DNA of 22,917 nt, taken from assembly GCA_964580525.1 (NCBI GenBank), contig CAZOKN010000030.1, positions 1 through 22,917 of the forward strand, written 5' to 3'. The notes under the pieces are model-generated. The model was not told the DNA's origin, did not search any database, and saw only the letters and a list, made by a program, of their open reading frames with translations. Below, one piece after another: positions 21,075 to 22,917 of this stretch; the stretch's first letter is position 1; each line of letters opens with the position of its first letter. The DNA is from CAZOKN01 sp964580525. GTDB taxonomy: Bacteria; Pseudomonadota; Alphaproteobacteria; Rickettsiales; UBA6187. The position numbers were made by a program, and so were the translations under genes.

Positions 21075-22883
21075 ATGAGAAAGATATTAATTATTTTGTC
21101 ATCTTTGTTTTTTGTTATGGTTGTAGCGGCCTTTGTAATTCCTTACATGGTCGATGTTAATAATTACAAAAAAGAAATTACCTCCCTAATAAAAGAAAAA
21201 ACAGGTCGGGACGTAAATATCAACGGAAAGGTGAGTTTGAGGGTTATACCTAATCTTGCTATATCGCTCGATAATGTTGTTGTTGCTTCGACTATTGATT
21301 CTAACAAAACTCTTTTTTCTGTAGAAAATGTAATACTTGAAGTGAAGCTTAGGCCTTTAATTCATGGCAAAGTGGAAATTGAAAGTTTCAAATTTGTTAA
21401 ACCTGATATACATCTTTACACTTCAAAAACCGGAAAGAAAAACTGGGTAATTGAAGAAACTAAAAATAAAGCTCCTGTCCAAGCAAAATCGGCTGAAGTT
21501 AGTGCTGAAGATTTGGAGGATGGCTATGTTAATTTGGATGAAGAAGAATCTGAAGGAGCATCATCGTGGCTGTATAGTATTTTCCAGTTTAACGATATAA
21601 GGATTGTTGATGGAAATTTCCTTTCTGAAGATGAACAAACTGGTAAGTCTTTGTCTATATCTAAGATAAATTTAAGAACTTCCATTCAAGATGGCCAAAG
21701 TCCTTTTCAGATTTCAGGAAAGCTGAATATTTTTAAAGATGAAAAGCAAGGCGATTTTTCATTAGAAGGTAAATATTATCTTTCAGGCGGTCAGTATAAT
21801 ATCAAAGATGTAAAAATATCTTTTGATAAAATAGAAGGTCATAGCGAAGCATTGGTTGATATGGAAACTACTCCTATTGATACAAAACTTTCTCTGTATT
21901 TTGGTGATATTGATTTAAGAAATTATGAAATGAAAGATGCCAAAGGAAGTAGTTCAGATTCTTCCGGTTCGGAAGGTGCTGCTAGCAAAGAGTTTTCATG
22001 GAGTGATCAAAACATAGATTTATCTGCATTATTTAGCTTAGATTTAAATCTTAATTTTAAATCTGGCGCAGTTAAGTATGATTCTGTATCTATCGGAAAT
22101 TTAATGTTTAATGCTTACCTAAAGGGTGGCAAGCTTACTGTCGTTATTAAAGAAGCTGGGATATACCATGGGAATATCACAGGTGAAGTTGTTGTAGATA
22201 ATGGTAATGGCAAGCGCCCTGTCTTCCGCAGCAAAATGAATCTGGAGAATATAAATCTTGCAGATATTAACGCTTTAAAATCTAAGTCTGGTGAGGAAGT
22301 TACTGGAGTTGCAAACGCTAGTTTGGATATTTATTCGATAGGTAATAGTCAGAGAGAAATAGTAAATAATTTGAGTGGTAATGCTAACTTAAGAGCGGCT
22401 GAGGGAGCAATTAAAGGTATAGATTTATTCTCTATGTTAAAAAACGTGACTTCTGCGATTAACTTGGGAACAAATTCTGGTCAAACAAAATTTCAGGAAA
22501 TTTCCGGAGATTTTGTTGCACAAAATGGTATAATTTCTAATGATAATTTTGTGTTAAAATCTGACGCTTTAAATTTTGTTGGAGCTGGTAAGGTAAATTT
22601 AAATGCGATGACTGTTGATTATAAATTACTACCTAAATATTCTCAGGATTTTGAAAAAGATAAAAAGAATTTGAATGTTCCTATAGTTATAAGCGGTAGT
22701 TTGTTCAAACCTGCTTTTAGGCTTGAAGTTTCTGCTGTAGTTCAGGATTTGATTAAAAATCCACAGGGCGCAGAGAATCTTGTGAAGGATCTTAAGAATA
22801 ATTTTAAGTCTTTGAAAAAGAAAGGCGGCTCACCTGATTTGAAGAATTTACAGGATAATTTGCAAAATATGTTTCATCAATAG
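21075..22883 (+). CDS. asmA: AsmA-family protein
   Basis: This 602-aa protein has a single N-terminal membrane anchor (about 4-24) followed by the AsmA motif VDVNNYKKEITSLIKEKTGR, and INGKVSLRVIPNLAISLDNV, both diagnostic of the family. The middle is a long beta-rich region with a low-complexity acidic linker (about 140-160) and a Ser-rich linker (about 292-306). The C-terminal domain has the conserved LRAAEGAIKGIDLFSML near 455-470 and ends in a helical, basic tail. AsmA proteins are periplasmic, inner-membrane anchored, and belong to the bridge-like superfamily proposed to move phospholipids to the outer membrane. The ribosome binding site GGGAGGTGG (21057-21065) is strong. It lies 26 bp after ihfB and probably belongs to the same transcript. 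It could be named a generic AsmA-like protein rather than the E. coli orthologue. Confidence 0.88.
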   Translation: MRKILIILSSLFFVMVVAAFVIPYMVDVNNYKKEITSLIKEKTGRDVNINGKVSLRVIPNLAISLDNVVVASTIDSNKTLFSVENVILEVKLRPLIHGKVEIESFKFVKPDIHLYTSKTGKKNWVIEETKNKAPVQAKSAEVSAEDLEDGYVNLDEEESEGASSWLYSIFQFNDIRIVDGNFLSEDEQTGKSLSISKINLRTSIQDGQSPFQISGKLNIFKDEKQGDFSLEGKYYLSGGQYNIKDVKISFDKIEGHSEALVDMETTPIDTKLSLYFGDIDLRNYEMKDAKGSSSDSSGSEGAASKEFSWSDQNIDLSALFSLDLNLNFKSGAVKYDSVSIGNLMFNAYLKGGKLTVVIKEAGIYHGNITGEVVVDNGNGKRPVFRSKMNLENINLADINALKSKSGEEVTGVANASLDIYSIGNSQREIVNNLSGNANLRAAEGAIKGIDLFSMLKNVTSAINLGTNSGQTKFQEISGDFVAQNGIISNDNFVLKSDALNFVGAGKVNLNAMTVDYKLLPKYSQDFEKDKKNLNVPIVISGSLFKPAFRLEVSAVVQDLIKNPQGAENLVKDLKNNFKSLKKKGGSPDLKNLQDNLQNMFHQ

Positions 22884-22917
22884 AGACTAACTTAACCATA
22901 AGATAAAGTATGTCTGT

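Noticed and set aside
22910..22917. ATG TCT at the very end as the next gene
   Set aside because: Only two codons are visible and no ribosome binding site precedes them; cannot be supported.
1..22917. CRISPR arrays, tRNA or rRNA genes, insertion sequences, phage genes
   Set aside because: Read through for regular spaced repeats, tRNA-like cloverleaf motifs and transposase or integrase signatures; none seen.

Overview
The window is a piece of an AT-rich alphaproteobacterial chromosome. Three things support this: the divergent order amiC-mrcA-prfB / rne, the operon aroA-cmk-rpsA-sppA-ihfB, and a heme operon hemC-hemD-mic60-hemY. These are arrangements I know from Alphaproteobacteria. The RNase E with an acidic insertion inside its S1 domain, the class II-like EPSP synthase and the zinc-ribbon HemY fit as well. 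The low GC content and a large serine-rich, effector-like protein suggest a host-associated lineage (Rickettsiales/Holosporales-like), but this is inference. Complete heme and shikimate genes argue against extreme genome reduction.

Layout. Positions 1-154 (minus) hold the first 51 codons of glmS with a good promoter upstream. Positions 263-4460 (minus) are the heme operon: hemC and hemD overlap by 4 nt, followed by a Mic60/mitofilin-type membrane protein and HemY. Positions 4461-8955 (plus) are the accessory part. It starts with a compact inverted repeat, then a 66-aa membrane microprotein with its own promoter and a perfect 12-bp-stem terminator. Next comes a promoter covered by a perfect 23-bp Fur-like palindrome that drives a secreted TIGR03118-type beta-propeller, a 78-aa membrane protein and an unrecognised 784-aa protein. 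Positions 8957-13774 (minus) are prfB (with the classic +1 programmed frameshift), mrcA (PBP1a) and an amiC-type amidase. After a 269-bp divergent control region, 14044-22883 (plus) carries rne, aroA, cmk, rpsA, sppA, ihfB and an AsmA-family gene, most of them overlapping or nearly touching.

How it works together. The heme block makes hydroxymethylbilane and uroporphyrinogen III. The amidase and PBP1a remodel peptidoglycan, and GlmS feeds its precursor pool. The rne-to-ihfB block is housekeeping (RNA decay, aromatic amino acids, CMP, ribosome, membrane proteolysis, DNA bending). The most likely undescribed element is the 5033-8955 module: a possibly metal-regulated operon of exported propeller, small membrane protein and large glycine-zipper protein. 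Its function cannot be assigned from sequence alone.
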